Source: Symbiodinium natans | Lineage: Eukaryota; Sar; Dinophyceae; Suessiales; Symbiodiniaceae | NCBI GenBank assembly: GCA_905221605.1 | Contig: CAJNDS010002523.1 | Span: 2,161,609-2,225,608, forward strand | Length of the DNA stretch: 64,000 nucleotides | Direction of reading: 5' to 3' | Shown: piece by piece, positions 52,330 to 62,484 of the stretch | Numbering within the stretch: position 1 is the first letter of the stretch | How the letters are laid out: the number at the start of each line of letters is the position of its first letter | The notes under the pieces: generated by a model | What the model was told of the DNA's origin: nothing | The model's input: the letters and a program-made list of their open reading frames with translations, nothing else | Databases searched by the model: none | Made by a program: the position numbers and the translations under genes

Positions 52330-53047
52330 GACGTGACTGAGGCAGATGACCCTCGGATGGAGTTAGTCCAGGAATGGCTGGACAGCGATAAGCTCAAGCA
52401 GGAGGATGTCCGTACTCCTGACTTGTGGGCAGCGGGGATCTGCTTAGCCCACCGAATGCTGTGCAGAGTGCAAGTGACCCTCGCACAAGAGCAGCTATCT
52501 TTGCTCTAGCGGCGGGCCCCGCCTTCCTTAAAACCTCTGCTACACATTTTGGGGTGTGCGCTTATGGGTGCCTGCACCTTCGGGCTGGGGGCCAACCGAT
52601 CGTCCGTATTTGTCACGGGTTTGAGGGAGTGCAAAACGCGCGTGCGCCTTTCTTGGCATTCTAATGACCAGCCTAACCCCTCGGAGCATCCTTTACACTG
52701 CGCGCGGCAATGAGTCGGTCAGGGCCTTTGTGGAAATGGTCGGACAGCTCACAGCCAGGAGCAATGAGTTTGTCCGCGATCGTGTTGCTCGTGTCCCTGC
52801 TAAGCGGGAGAAAGACACCCACCAGCTTCCCTTTGATGTGCGCAATATTGGACACGCCACGCTTGTTGCGGCCACACGCGGAAGCATCGCGGCCCACTTA
52901 GAGTTTGCGTACTCCTCCTGGGCTCAATTCCTCAGTAGAATCGAAATCGCTCTATGCGATGAGGCTCAACAGTTGGGAACGCCAGGTGCGAACTGTGTCT
53001 TGGCCCACATTAGGCAGGCGCTAGATGTCATTATTGGAGATGCTTAA
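52330..53047 (+). pseudogene. SF1 (UPF1-like) helicase fragment
   Basis: Plus-strand frames in turn: EADDPRMELVQEWLDSDKL; then IFALAAGPAFLKTSATHFGV, which looks like a Walker A loop (GPxGxGKT) with the central residues lost; then RSILYTARGNESVRAFVEM (motif Ia-like); and IEIALCDEAQQLGTP, a DEAQ Walker B box. The order fits superfamily 1 helicases. Frame changes near 52510 and 52650 are either introns or mutations. The damaged P-loop suggests a pseudogene. I recall similar DEAQQ helicase-like repeats as common in dinoflagellates. Confidence 0.5.
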
Positions 53048-54372
53048 AACGGTCTGCAACCAACCGAGCGGCAATGAGAGGTCTGCCACTTGACTGCCCC
53101 GCGTTACAGCAATGCGCAGGTTAGCAGAGCAAAACTCGCTGCTCCAAGGTCCAAGAGCCCATATATAATCTTCAGATTGCGATTTTCGTTGCCCAGGTTT
53201 TGAGGGAGCGTAGGCTCGCGATTGGTTTCCCTGCTTTGTGGCTTATAGGCTTCAGGTTCGCGATTTCTTTCCCTGCTACTTGCAGGTCTAAGAACTTTTG
53301 GTCACAATTTTCTTGGAGGCCCATTTATTCTTTTCAGCAGTTTCTATTCCTGGCAGGTCTGTCATCTTAGAAGAGGCATAAGTTCTGGTTTCCAGTCTAC
53401 ATTGGCGCCCAACGCCAGCTGCGCAAGGCAGTTGCAGAGACCTCTCACCTTTACACTTGCCAAGGTTGCAGACCGTTTAAGCAACCCGGAAGTCTTCCGG
53501 AAGCCGCGCAGTGAAGGTGGATAAGGCACAGTCCTGTCCGTTGCTCTGGTCCTCTTCTTTCCGGATAGACTTGAACCCGGAGACTTGCCAAGAGGTCTTC
53601 GTTTTTGACGAGTGCACAGAGAAGCTGTTAAGCATGTGGGGCGGGCCATTAGCCACACCTTTCGGAGGGAACGCCCATCCTCCCTGGCACACTTTTGGAG
53701 GTGGCGCGAGATCGAGTGTATCACTTGCAATGCTTGCGCAATACGCTTCTGGCAGGCACCACCGCTCGCCGGCATTCGGATTTCGCCATACAGTTTGGCA
53801 CGTCCAGTGCAAGGCTGGTCGGTGGAGTTTGTACTTGGGGACAAGGACCCTACGAACAAGGCTTCCTCTCACTCTTAGTGGGTTTCAGCAGCCCGGCATC
53901 ACGCCTTGCTACCCTTCCCGGGCCGGACCTGTTCATGGCCAATCGTTTTGCAAACACTGTCCCTCCGCCTTTTGCCATGGATACGGGGTTAAAGGGCGAG
54001 TAGTAGAGCTAGAAGCCTTGACTTGTTTGCTGATGGATGGAATTGCTCACGCTATTTGCTCCATATGCAAGTTGGACCATATCAGTGTCTCGGCCCTGCT
54101 TTGATGACAATTGGGAGATCTCCGTAACTGGACTCTCCGACTTCCTCCTCGTGTTCGAGTACTGAGAGTGAGAGAATGGTGCCGGTAGTTTTCTGTCTGG
54201 TCTTGGTCTCGCGTTGCTGGTCTTGTGTTTGGTTGTCTTGCGAAAAGGGCTTCTGCGCTAGCGGTTGCTTCTTTGTAGACACGACTTCCATTTCGCTTGC
54301 TAGTACGTTTCACCTAACACAAGCAATAGGCTTGACTCGCTTACTGCGCCGCTGATGTGGTAAAGAAGCTCA
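53048..54372. other. scattered coding-like fragments, no gene delimited
   Basis: Plus-strand frames such as QLQRPLTFTLAKVADRLSN (about 53424-53480) and MHREAVKHVGRAISHTF (about 53612) look protein-like and may belong to the helicase-like gene upstream. No motif was identified. Confidence 0.3.
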
Positions 54373-54930
54373 TTGCGAGAAAAAAAAGCCGTTGCAGCTC
54401 CTCTCATCTTTTCTGAAGATATCAAGGCCATGTTTTACAACATCGGAGATCCCTCGTCATGGAGAGCCCTCCTAGCTTTCGGGAGGGAAGTCCCTGATGA
54501 TCTCAAGCCTCAGGGAGCCACCGGGCCATACGTGCTGACGAGCAGAGTTTTGCCGATGGAGTTTATAAATTCGGTAGCAGTAGCGCAATCCTTACATAGG
54601 ACAATCGTCAACAAGGCTGTGGGTCAGCTAGGCCTGAGCCAAGCACAGGAAGTCAGGAAAGACCAACCCATCCCAGCTTCTTCATTGGCTTACCGGGTGT
54701 ATCTTGACAACTTGACAACTTTGATTTTCTTTTCAAAACCAATCGGGAGGCCGCCAGTCTCCTGGAAGGCGAACTGAGCCCTTTGGCTTCAGAGATTCGC
54801 AGTGTTTATCAGGAGCTTACGCTTAATGAGAAGAAGTCAACGAAGTCCGCGTTGGATGGGGGGAGTGCGGGGACTATCATGCCTAAACCTGAGAAGTTTG
54901 CTCGGTATCTCAGAGGCGCATGGTTCTTGC
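54373..54930 (+). pseudogene. reverse transcriptase fragment, dinoflagellate type
   Basis: SEDIKAMFYNIGDPSSW (motif A), YVLTSRVLPMEFINSVAVAQ (motif B) and ASSLAYRVYLDNLTTL (motif C as YLDN instead of YxDD). After a frameshift near 54740, EAASLLEGELSPLASEIRS continues. This set matches a reverse transcriptase type I recall from dinoflagellates, in which LPMGF-NSV and YLDN are typical. Both ends are missing. Confidence 0.7.
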
Positions 54931-55068
54931 TACAGAGCCGTTGAGCTGATTTGAAGCGGGTTCAAATGATTGCGGGGGGATTGGTCTACCTCTTTAGCTA
55001 TTGGCGTTGCCTCTAAACGAGGTGTGGACGTTCATTGCTTCTTTCGAAGGTCAACTCAGAGTGCTGAA

Positions 55069-55165
55069 CCCTAAACCCTCAACCCTCAACCCTCAACCCT
55101 CAACCCTAAACCCTAAACCCTGAACCCTAAACCCTAACCCCTAAACCCTAAACCCCCAACCCCCC
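55069..55165 (+). repeat. interstitial telomere array (CCCTAAA)
   Basis: About 13 units of CCCTAAA/CCCTCAA ending in a C-rich stretch. Confidence 0.9.
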
Positions 55166-55560
55166 CGCTTCTTTAAGCCGTTCAAGTTTTTTTCATCCCC
55201 CCTCCACCTGTTTTCGTAATGCAAGCTGGTTTCAAAGCATATGAATGCTTGAAAGCCATCATGCGAGCATTGTGTTGGCTGCGTCCCCCCCCCCCCCCCC
55301 CCCCCCCCCGCTTCTTTAAGCCGTGCAAGCTTTTTTCAAAGCATGCGAAAGATTGAAACCCATCATGCCATTTTTTTAAGCATATGAACGATTGAAGCCC
55401 ATGATGCGAGCATTGTGTTTGGAAATGGGAGGGGGGGGGGGGGGGCTGCGCCCCGCCTTCGCCCCGACCCCCATCTTCCAAGCTACGCAAGGTTCATTCA
55501 AAGCATATGCGTCGTTTTGAAACCTATCATGCGAGCACTGTGTTTGCCCCCCCAATGCCC
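55166..55560 (+). repeat. tandem ~120-140 bp modules ending in long C or G runs
   Basis: Each module carries a TTTAAGCCGT.CAAG box or similar, CAAAGCATATG-like words, and GATTGAAACCCATCATGCGAGCATTGTG variants. It ends in a homopolymer: C25 at 55285-55309, G16 at 55431-55446 and C7 near 55546. Confidence 0.7.
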
Positions 55561-55584
55561 GGCTTTTAACAGCCGTGCAAACTT

Positions 55585-55895
55585 GCGAGCAACATTTATA
55601 AGAATTCCTACGAAAAGCAGTACGAAAAACAAAGAAACTGGACCAGTTCCCATGAAAATCGCGAGGGAATGGAGGTTTTGCGGAAAACCCAAGAAAATCG
55701 AGCAATACTTATAAGAATTCCTACGAAAAGCAGTACGAGTCCTATGAAGGTATGGAGGGAATGGAGGTTTTCGTGGGAAGAACAAAGAAATTGGACCAGT
55801 TCCCATGAAAATATAAGGGAATGGAGGTTTTTCGGAAAACCCAAGAAAATCAACCAAATCCTAAAAAACTCAAAAGGGAATGTAGCCTTTCCTAG
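55585..55895 (+). repeat. interleaved minisatellite (TAAGAATTCCTACGAAAAGC and partners)
   Basis: ATAAGAATTCCTACGAAAAG occurs twice, GGACCAGTTCCCATGAAAAT twice, GGGAATGGAGGTTTT three times and GGAAAACCCAAGAAAATC twice, in consistent order. Long frames on both strands here are repeat artefacts. Confidence 0.85.
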
Positions 55896-56630
55896 GAAGA
55901 CCAGGGGACCAGCAGACCGGGGCAGCAGGAGACCAGGGGACCAAAAAAACAAAAACAAAAAAAACACTAAAAAGCTCTCCGCCCTTTACCTACAGTGGCT
56001 GCTTTGTGAAAGCAGTCCTTTGGGTATGAGGCACGCAGGCTTCAGCGCTTTGCACAACTAGCTTTTCAAAGTACAACGTGACCATAGCCCTAAACCCTAA
56101 ACCATGGTGGGCCCTTCACACCATGAGTTGTCGCCCCGCCCAAGTTTTTGAGTGGACCCTCTCACAACCACGGCTGTTTGCCAGGTTGGAGCCATGCGGT
56201 CGTTTTGCAACGACTTGCTGGGCCAGGGGGTTGAATAAATGAACTTGGATTAGTTAAGAATTTTAAAGGGATCAACAAAATTACCCTTGGAGCAAGGGAG
56301 GGGGGAGGCAGACAAAAACGAAGGAAAGAAGCAAGACAAAACCCTTCTTGTACAACCTTAGGCCCTAAACCCTAAAAACTTAAAGCCTACACACTCTTCT
56401 CATTAAGCCCTACACCCCAGACCCTACCCTTACACCCTAAACCCAGGGAGGGAGGGAGGGAGGCTACGCCTAAACTCTCAATCCTGAGCAGTGCGCCCGA
56501 AACCCGACCTGCCCCACCCACCGTTCCTGCAAATGCCTGCTGCCCACGAAAAACAGGCAAACCAACACACAAAGGAACAAGCAAGCAAGCGAGCAAGCAA
56601 TCAAACAAACGAACAAACAAACACGCACAA
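55896..56630. other. no gene recognised; short telomere-like and GGGA tracts
   Basis: CCCTAAA remnants near 56090 and 56365-56440, and GGGAGGGAGGGAGGGAGG at about 56446. Confidence 0.45.
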
Positions 56631-56641
56631 ACAAACGCACA

Positions 56642-56743
<102 letters not shown>

Positions 56744-56796
56744 CCCTAAACCCTAAACCCTAAACCTCTCCTACCATATAATTATAAACCTTAATG

Positions 56797-57106
56797 GTAT
56801 TCGTGGGCAAGGCCCGGATATTCGTGGGCAAGGCCCAAAGATTCGTGGGCAAGGCCCAAATATTCGTGCGCAAGGCCCAAAACCCGGATTTTGGGCCTTG
56901 CCCACGAAGTTTTGGGCCTTGCCCACGAATTTCTGGGGTTGTTGGTTCCTGGGCAAGGCCCAAAAATTCGTGGGCAAGGCCCGGATATTCGTGGGCAAGG
57001 CCCGGATATTCGTGGGCAAGGCCCAAAAACTCGTGGGCAAGGCCCAAATATTCGTGGGCAAGGCCCAACTTGCCCACGAATATTTGGGCCTTGCCCAAGG
57101 CCCAAA
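56797..57106 (+). repeat. ~20-bp satellite GGGCAAGGCCCAAATATTCGT with inverted copies
   Basis: More than ten units, most in one orientation; three copies at about 56890-56935 and 57070-57095 are inverted, so the array can fold into hairpins. Confidence 0.92.
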
Positions 57107-57115
57107 TGCCCTTGA

Positions 57116-58500
57116 GACCCTAAACCGTTGAGCCCCTAAACCCTTGAGACCCTAAACACTTGAGACCCTAATTAGGGTTTCAGGGCCTCAAGGCCTGGCG
57201 TTTAGGGTTTCAGGGCCTGAAGGGTGGCCCCAGGGCATGGTGTTTAGGGTTTCAAGGTTTCAGGGTCTGTGCTTAGGGTTTCTAGGATTTCAGGGCCTCA
57301 GAGCCTGTGTTTAGGGTTTCAGGGCCCAGCGTTTAGGGTTTCAAGGCCTCAGGGCCTGTGTTAGGGTTTCAAGGCCTCAGGGCCTGTCTTTAGGGTTTCA
57401 CGGCCCAGCGTTTAGGGTTTCAAGGCCTGAGGGCCTGGGTTTAGGGTTTCAGGGCTTCAGGGCAGCGTTTAGGGTTTCAAGGCCTCAGGGCCTGTGTTTA
57501 GGGTTTGAGGGCCTCAGGGCCTGTGTTTAGGGTTTCAGGGTCCAGCGTTTAGGGTTTCAAGGTGTCAGGGCCTGTGCTTAGGGTTTCAAGGCCTCAGGGC
57601 CTGTGTTTAGGGTTTCAGGGCCCAGCGTTTAGGGTTTCAAGGCCTCAAGTCGTGGTGTTTAGGGTTTCAGGGTTTCAGGGCCTGTGTTTAGGGTTTCAGG
57701 GCCCAGCGTTTAGGGTTTCAAGGCCCAGGGCCTGTGCTTAAGGGTTTCAGGGCCTCAGGGCCTGTGTTTAGGGTTTCAGGGCCCAGCGTTTAGGGTTTCA
57801 AGGCCTCAGGGCCTGCGTTTAGGGTTTCAGGGCCTCAGGGCCTGGGTTTAGGGTTTCAGGGTCCAGCGTTTGGGGTTTCAAGGTGTCAGGGCCTGTTTTT
57901 TAGGGTTTCAAGGCCTCAGGGCGTGTCTTTAGGGTTTCACGGCCCAGCGTTTAGGGTTTCAAGGCCTCAGGACCTGGGTTTAGGGTCTCAGGCCTTCAGG
58001 GCCTGTGTTTAGGGTTTCAGGGCCCAGCGTTTAGGGTTTCAAGGCCCCAGGGCCTGTGTTTAAAGGTTTCAGGGCCTCAGGGCCTGTGTTTAGGGTTTCA
58101 GGGTCCAGCGTTTCGGGTTTCAAGGTGTCAGGGCCTTTTTTTTAGGGTTTCAAGGCCTCAGGGCCTGTGCTTAGGGTTTCAGGGCTCAGCGTTTAGGGTT
58201 TCAAGGCCTCAAGTCCTGGTGTTTAGGGTTTCAGGGTTTCAGGGCCTGTGTTTAGGGTTTCAGGGCCCAGCGTTTAGGGTTTCAAGGCGTTTCAGGGCCT
58301 CAGGCCTTTGTTTAGGGTTTCAGGGCCCAGCGTTGGGGGTTTCAAGGCCTCAGGGCCTGCGTTTAGGGTTTCAGAACCCAGGGTTTAGGGTTTCAAGGCC
58401 TCAGGGCCTGTGTTTAGGATTAGGGTTTCAAGGCCTCAAGGCCTGTGTTTAGGGTTTCAGGGCCCAGCGTTTAGGGTTTCAAGGCCTCAAAGCCGTGTTG
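57116..58500 (+). repeat. composite satellite built on TTTAGGGTTTCA
   Basis: Starts with four CCCTAAAC..TTGAGA units, flips orientation at the palindrome ACCCTAATTAGGGT (57165-57178), then alternates TTTAGGGTTTCAGGGCCCAGCG with TTTAGGGTTTCAAGGCCTCA GGGCCTGTG, giving a ~50-bp higher-order unit with many variants. Confidence 0.92.
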
Positions 58501-58508
58501 TTGTTGTT

Positions 58509-58509
<1 letters not shown>

Positions 58510-58551
<42 letters not shown>
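58510..58551 (+). repeat. T42 homopolymer
   Basis: Uninterrupted T run after GTTGTTGTTG. Could be the A-tail of a minus-strand retroposed sequence, but no body was recognised. Confidence 0.85.
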
Positions 58552-58559
<8 letters not shown>

Positions 58560-58885
58560 CAGGGTTTTTCAAAGTTTTTCAATGTTCTTTTAAGGTTTTT
58601 CCATGTTTCGTCGTTTTTTTCGGGGTTTTCCTGAGGAGGGGCTGTCCCCGCGACCTTTTCACAGCCTAGTCTTGCTCAAGGGGGGGTCGTATTTTTCGAT
58701 TTTCAAGGCAAAATAGTCTTTGGAGCCCCCCCTTGCCTCAAACTCCCACCCTGCCTTGAGAGGGAAAGTTTGCCTCCAAAAACACCCCAAAGGACCTCAG
58801 GCTTGGCCTGGATCCGCAATGAAAATGCGAATTTTTAGTACTGAAATCGAAGGTCTGGGTGGCCTCTCGTTTTCTGGATTGCCTC
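58552..58885. other. unique-looking island in the satellite, no gene recognised
   Basis: T-rich TTTTTCAGGG/TTTTTCAAAG words to 58630, then ordinary sequence with a 60-codon frame lacking motifs. Confidence 0.4.
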
Positions 58886-59150
58886 AAGTCCATGGCGTTT
58901 AGGGTTTCAGGGTTTCAGGGCCTGTGTTTAGGGTTTCAAGGCCCAGCATTTAGGGTTTCAAGGCTTCAGGGCCTGTGTTTAGGGTTTCAGGGCCTCAGCA
59001 CCTGTGTTTAGGGTTTCAGGGCCCAGCGTTTAGGGTTTCAAGGCCTCAGGGCCTGTATTTAGGGTTTCAGGGCCCAGCGTTTAGGGTTTCAAGGGTTCAG
59101 GGCCTGTGTTTAGGGTTTCAAGGCCTCAGGGTTTCAAGGCATCAAAGCCG
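58886..59150 (+). repeat. composite TTTAGGGTTTCA satellite, second block
   Basis: Same units as at 57.2-58.5 kb. Confidence 0.9.
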
Positions 59151-59300
59151 TTTTTTTTCCAGTTTTTCAGGGTTTTTCAAGGTTTTTCAATGTTTTTTTT
59201 AAGTTTTTTCATGTTTCTTCGGGTTTTTGCAGGAGGCTTTTTTCTTTTCTCAGGGTTTTTCAGGGTTTCTCAATTTTGTTCAATCTTTGTCAAGGTTTTC
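59151..59300 (+). repeat. T-rich TTTTTCAGGG/TTTTTCAAGG short repeats
   Basis: Repeated TTTTTCAGGGTTTTTCAAGG and TTTCTTCGGG variants. Confidence 0.6.
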
Positions 59301-59615
59301 AGGGGCCCCAGGCCTGGTGTTTAGGATTTCAGGGCCTCAAGGCCTAGTGAATGCCAATGTTTAGGGTTTCAAGGCGGTTCAGGGCTTCAAGGCCTGGTGT
59401 TTAGGGTGTCAAGACCTCAAGGCCGTGTTCAAGGCTTCAGGGCCTCAATTAAGGCCGGGTGTTTAGGGCCTCAAGGCTTGGCGTTTAGGGTTTCAGGCTC
59501 AAGGCCTAATATTAAGGGTTCAAGGCCGAATGTTTAGGGTTTCAAAGCCTGAAGGTCTGGCGTTTAGGGTTTCAGGGCCTCAGTTTAGGGTTTCAAGACC
59601 TCAAAGCCTCGCGTG
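59301..59615 (+). repeat. composite TTTAGGGTTTCA satellite, degenerate third block
   Basis: GTTTAGGGTTTCAAGGCC and GGCCTGGTGTTTAGG variants with more divergence than the other blocks. Confidence 0.8.
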
Positions 59616-59778
59616 ATTTAGTATCTCTACCTCCTCGTTTGTTAAGTGGAAGTCATTCATTTTGTTATTGAACCATCCAAATAAAAAGAAGAAACTTTTT
59701 ATTTCTTAATGTTATGGGAACTTCGGGTGGGTGGGTATTTTTCGATGTTCTAAACACAGAGCCTAAACGAGAAACTGA

Positions 59779-59989
59779 CCCTAAACCCTAAACCCTAAAC
59801 CCTAAACCCTAAACCCTAAACCCAAAACCCAAAACCCAAAACCCTAAACCCTAAACCCTAAACCCTAAACCCTAAACCCTAAACCCTAAACCCTAAACCC
59901 TAAACCCTAAACCCTAAACCCTAAACCCGAAACCCGAAACCCTAAACCCTAAACCCTAAACCCTAACCTAAACCCTAAACCCTAAACCC
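59779..59989 (+). repeat. interstitial telomere array (CCCTAAA), nearly perfect
   Basis: About 30 units with a few CCCAAAA and CCCGAAA variants. Confidence 0.95.
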
Positions 59990-60064
59990 AGCTTCACCCT
60001 CCCTGGATCGAGGTCCCTTGAAGATCCTGGGCGACAGCAGTCTAACCTGGACCGCTGCCCAGGC

Positions 60065-60128
60065 CCCTGTCCCCCTGTCTCCCTGTCCCCCTGTCTCCCT
60101 GTCCCCCTGTCACCCTGTCACCCTGTCA
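60065..60128 (+). repeat. CCCTGT-based tandem repeat
   Basis: CCCCCTGTCTCCCTGT repeated, then CACCCTGT copies. Confidence 0.9.
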
Positions 60129-60232
60129 GCCTAAAGCCTAAAGCCTAAAGCCTAAAGCCTAAAGCCTAAAGCCTAAAGCCTTAAAGCCTAAAGCCTAAAG
60201 CCTACAGGCTAAAGCCTAAAGCCTAAAGCTTA
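60129..60232 (+). repeat. (CCTAAAG)n heptamer array
   Basis: About 14 units of CCTAAAG with single changes (a TTAAAG and a CTACAGG unit). Same length as the telomere heptamer but with an altered base. Confidence 0.93.
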
Positions 60233-60672
60233 AACCCATTGCAAGGGAGTCTGGGGAAGGGACTCTATGGGGTTTAAGGTTTAGGGTCTAGTGTAGGCTA
60301 GGATGAGGGTTGAAGTGTTTGGGGTAAATTTTAGAGACTCTGGCGTCTACGGCCTGTCTAGGGTTTAGGATTGAGTGACTCCATGTTTTTGGGATTGGTT
60401 AGGTGGAGCAACCGGGCACATTGGAAGGCGGTTTAGCTGAAACAGTACATGTAAGTATGGGTTTGGCGTTTAGGCTTTGGTGTTTAGGGCTTGCCCTGAA
60501 ACGTACAAGCTTATCTTCTGAATCCCAAGGCTCAAGGCCACTGCTTCCTGCCGCTGACGGAAGCTACCACTTCTTCCACGGACCTACGAATGCACACATG
60601 CGTAAGCATCCCCAGAAGAGACCTCCAGAAATCCCCAACCGTCCAGAGCCATCCCTCTGAACGTGTATACCC
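60233..60672. other. upstream region of the membrane/PAS-like gene
   Basis: G/T-rich sequence with degenerate GGTTTAGG words to ~60385, then ordinary sequence. A frame at 60403-60660 ends just before the gene and has no motif. Confidence 0.4.
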
Positions 60673-62484
60673 ATGCTTCACGCAACAACACGCGACAAAC
60701 AAATCCCGAAACCAGAGGCTTTAAAGGAACCGTCCCTGGGAATCATGGACGGAGCTCATGGGTCCCAGGGTCAGCCTCTGCTGCTTCTTTGTGGCTGTGG
60801 CGCTGTCATAATTTGGCTCCACATCCGGTGGACGTTTCGAGTTCGGCCGCTTCTTCGTAGCAGTATTTTTGCCAGTATATTTCCGATCGCAGGGGCCAGG
60901 AAAAGTAACGAGGGGGACAGTCATGAGCTCGACACATCATGCCGATTTGAAGATGAGCTATTCCGCTTGCAGGCTGAACTGTTTAAGCTGATGACTCTCG
61001 TGTTCGTGCAGCTGCATGTCCTCGTATTATTAGCATCGCTGGCAGACATCCTGAACAAGGGGGATGCACTTTCTTACATCTTGCTGGTCATCTACATCTT
61101 CAACTACCTCGCGTATTGGATGATCGTTTTGGGCACGCTTGTCCTGACACCATGGAGACTTAACGTGATCTGCTGTTCTCTGCATTCTGTCATCATTCTC
61201 GTGCTTCTTGGAGTCGGTTCCGCAAGCAAAGATGACTACATTGGTATCTTCGGCCTCGTGGTGCTTGGGGAAATCGTCTTTTGCTTTATCTGCCCAAGCA
61301 AAGGCGTAAACGCCTTCTTTGCGGCTTGCTACTTTGGAGCGCACTTTCTGGCGGCCTGGTGTGCCGGGATCTCAGCTCTCAGCCACTGGTTTATGCTCAC
61401 CCAGATCGTACTGCTCACCTTCACCGTTGCCATTCCGATTGGGGTTGAAAGTCTCTTCCGCGCCCATGTTGAAGAGTCCTTGCAATCGCAAGGTACGCAC
61501 TCCTTACTGAAGGCTTTCCGCCAGATGTTAAAGGGCATTTGCGACGGGGACTTGCTTCTGGATAGCAGCTTTAGGATCCGTGGGAATGCCAGCTGCTTGC
61601 AAAGGTTGCTAGGGCTGCAGGAAGATTTCTCAGGCCGCAGTTTCCTTGACCTGGCAGCTCCCCACCCAGACGCCAACACAAGAAGCTTATCGTCCTTCGC
61701 CCTGGACGAGAGCACAAGTCAAGCAAGCAACGATGGGGCTCCCCGATGCCTGCGCATGGTTCTTAAGGGTGAGTCGAACCGAGAGGTTGCAGTCGACGTG
61801 TTCCATGTTGCGCTCCCGCATCTTGGTGGCGCGGACTCACTGTATCACCTGATAGCCATGAGGGAAGACACTGAGTCACGTGCCCACCGCATGGATGGCG
61901 AAGCGGAGTGCGAAGCGGGCCTTGATGGGCATCACATCATCCCTGAGACTGTGCCAGTATCCTTCCCGCACGGAAGCCTTTTCCAACTTCCTGGCCGGTC
62001 GAAGTCAGCTGGCAGCGACCGTTCGAGGAAGTCAGGAAGCGAGGCCGAACCCTTCGAAGACCTCGACGAGGTCCACTTTCTTCTCAACGCCAGCACGGAG
62101 GATCTGGACATTGAGGAGGTGGAGCTACATTTTTCCCGCGGTTCACAGGATTCGGCGAAGCTGGCCATTCCAACCTTGCGACAGCTTTTGCGGCCCTTGG
62201 ACTGGCAACAATACCATGCGAAGATTCAGGAGTTTATCCGAGGTTCGAGCCATCGGCGGCGGTCCAAAACGAAGCGGCTGGCTCCCATGATGCTCTGCCT
62301 CCCGGGTGATCCCAAGACTTTCATTCGTGCGAGCAGCGTCTCCTTGGAGTGTGCCTGGCACAGCATCGGAGGCTTGATTTGGTCGCTTTTTGCCTACTTT
62401 GGGGTTCCGTTGCGTTGGGTCAGCCTTGGCTGCTTTGGGTTAGTTGGGTTGCTTGGGTTGTTTGGGTTGAGTTGGGTTGGTTGA
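60673..62484 (+). CDS. multi-pass membrane protein with PAS-like domain (603 aa)
   Basis: One uninterrupted frame from ATG. An N-terminal hydrophobic segment is at about 34-52 and about six more span 104-257 (for example SYILLVIYIFNYLAYWMIVL). Then comes a PAS-like region (about 280-398) with the pattern MLKGICDGDLLLDSSFRIRG, GRSFLDLA and FHVALPHLGGADSLYHLIAM. This layout matches a family I recall as expanded in dinoflagellates; it is likely a membrane sensor, but the ligand is unknown. An acidic, Ser-rich region with EDLDEVHFLLNASTEDL follows. The last ~30 residues come from a TTGGG-rich repeat, so the original C-terminus may be lost. No intron is needed, as in retroposed genes. Confidence 0.75.
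   Translation: MLHATTRDKQIPKPEALKEPSLGIMDGAHGSQGQPLLLLCGCGAVIIWLHIRWTFRVRPLLRSSIFASIFPIAGARKSNEGDSHELDTSCRFEDELFRLQAELFKLMTLVFVQLHVLVLLASLADILNKGDALSYILLVIYIFNYLAYWMIVLGTLVLTPWRLNVICCSLHSVIILVLLGVGSASKDDYIGIFGLVVLGEIVFCFICPSKGVNAFFAACYFGAHFLAAWCAGISALSHWFMLTQIVLLTFTVAIPIGVESLFRAHVEESLQSQGTHSLLKAFRQMLKGICDGDLLLDSSFRIRGNASCLQRLLGLQEDFSGRSFLDLAAPHPDANTRSLSSFALDESTSQASNDGAPRCLRMVLKGESNREVAVDVFHVALPHLGGADSLYHLIAMREDTESRAHRMDGEAECEAGLDGHHIIPETVPVSFPHGSLFQLPGRSKSAGSDRSRKSGSEAEPFEDLDEVHFLLNASTEDLDIEEVELHFSRGSQDSAKLAIPTLRQLLRPLDWQQYHAKIQEFIRGSSHRRRSKTKRLAPMMLCLPGDPKTFIRASSVSLECAWHSIGGLIWSLFAYFGVPLRWVSLGCFGLVGLLGLFGLSWVG

Noticed and set aside
55415-56061. Frames of 100-130 codons on both strands
   Set aside because: They cover the 55.6-55.9 kb minisatellite; repeated peptides mirror the DNA repeat.
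56760-57131. Frames reading Gly-Leu-Ala-His-Glu-Tyr type repeats on both strands
   Set aside because: All six frames of the GGGCAAGGCCC satellite stay open because the unit lacks stops; not evidence of coding.
58219-59324. Frames of Phe-Arg-Val-Ser-Gly type in the telomere-motif satellite
   Set aside because: Satellite translation artefacts.
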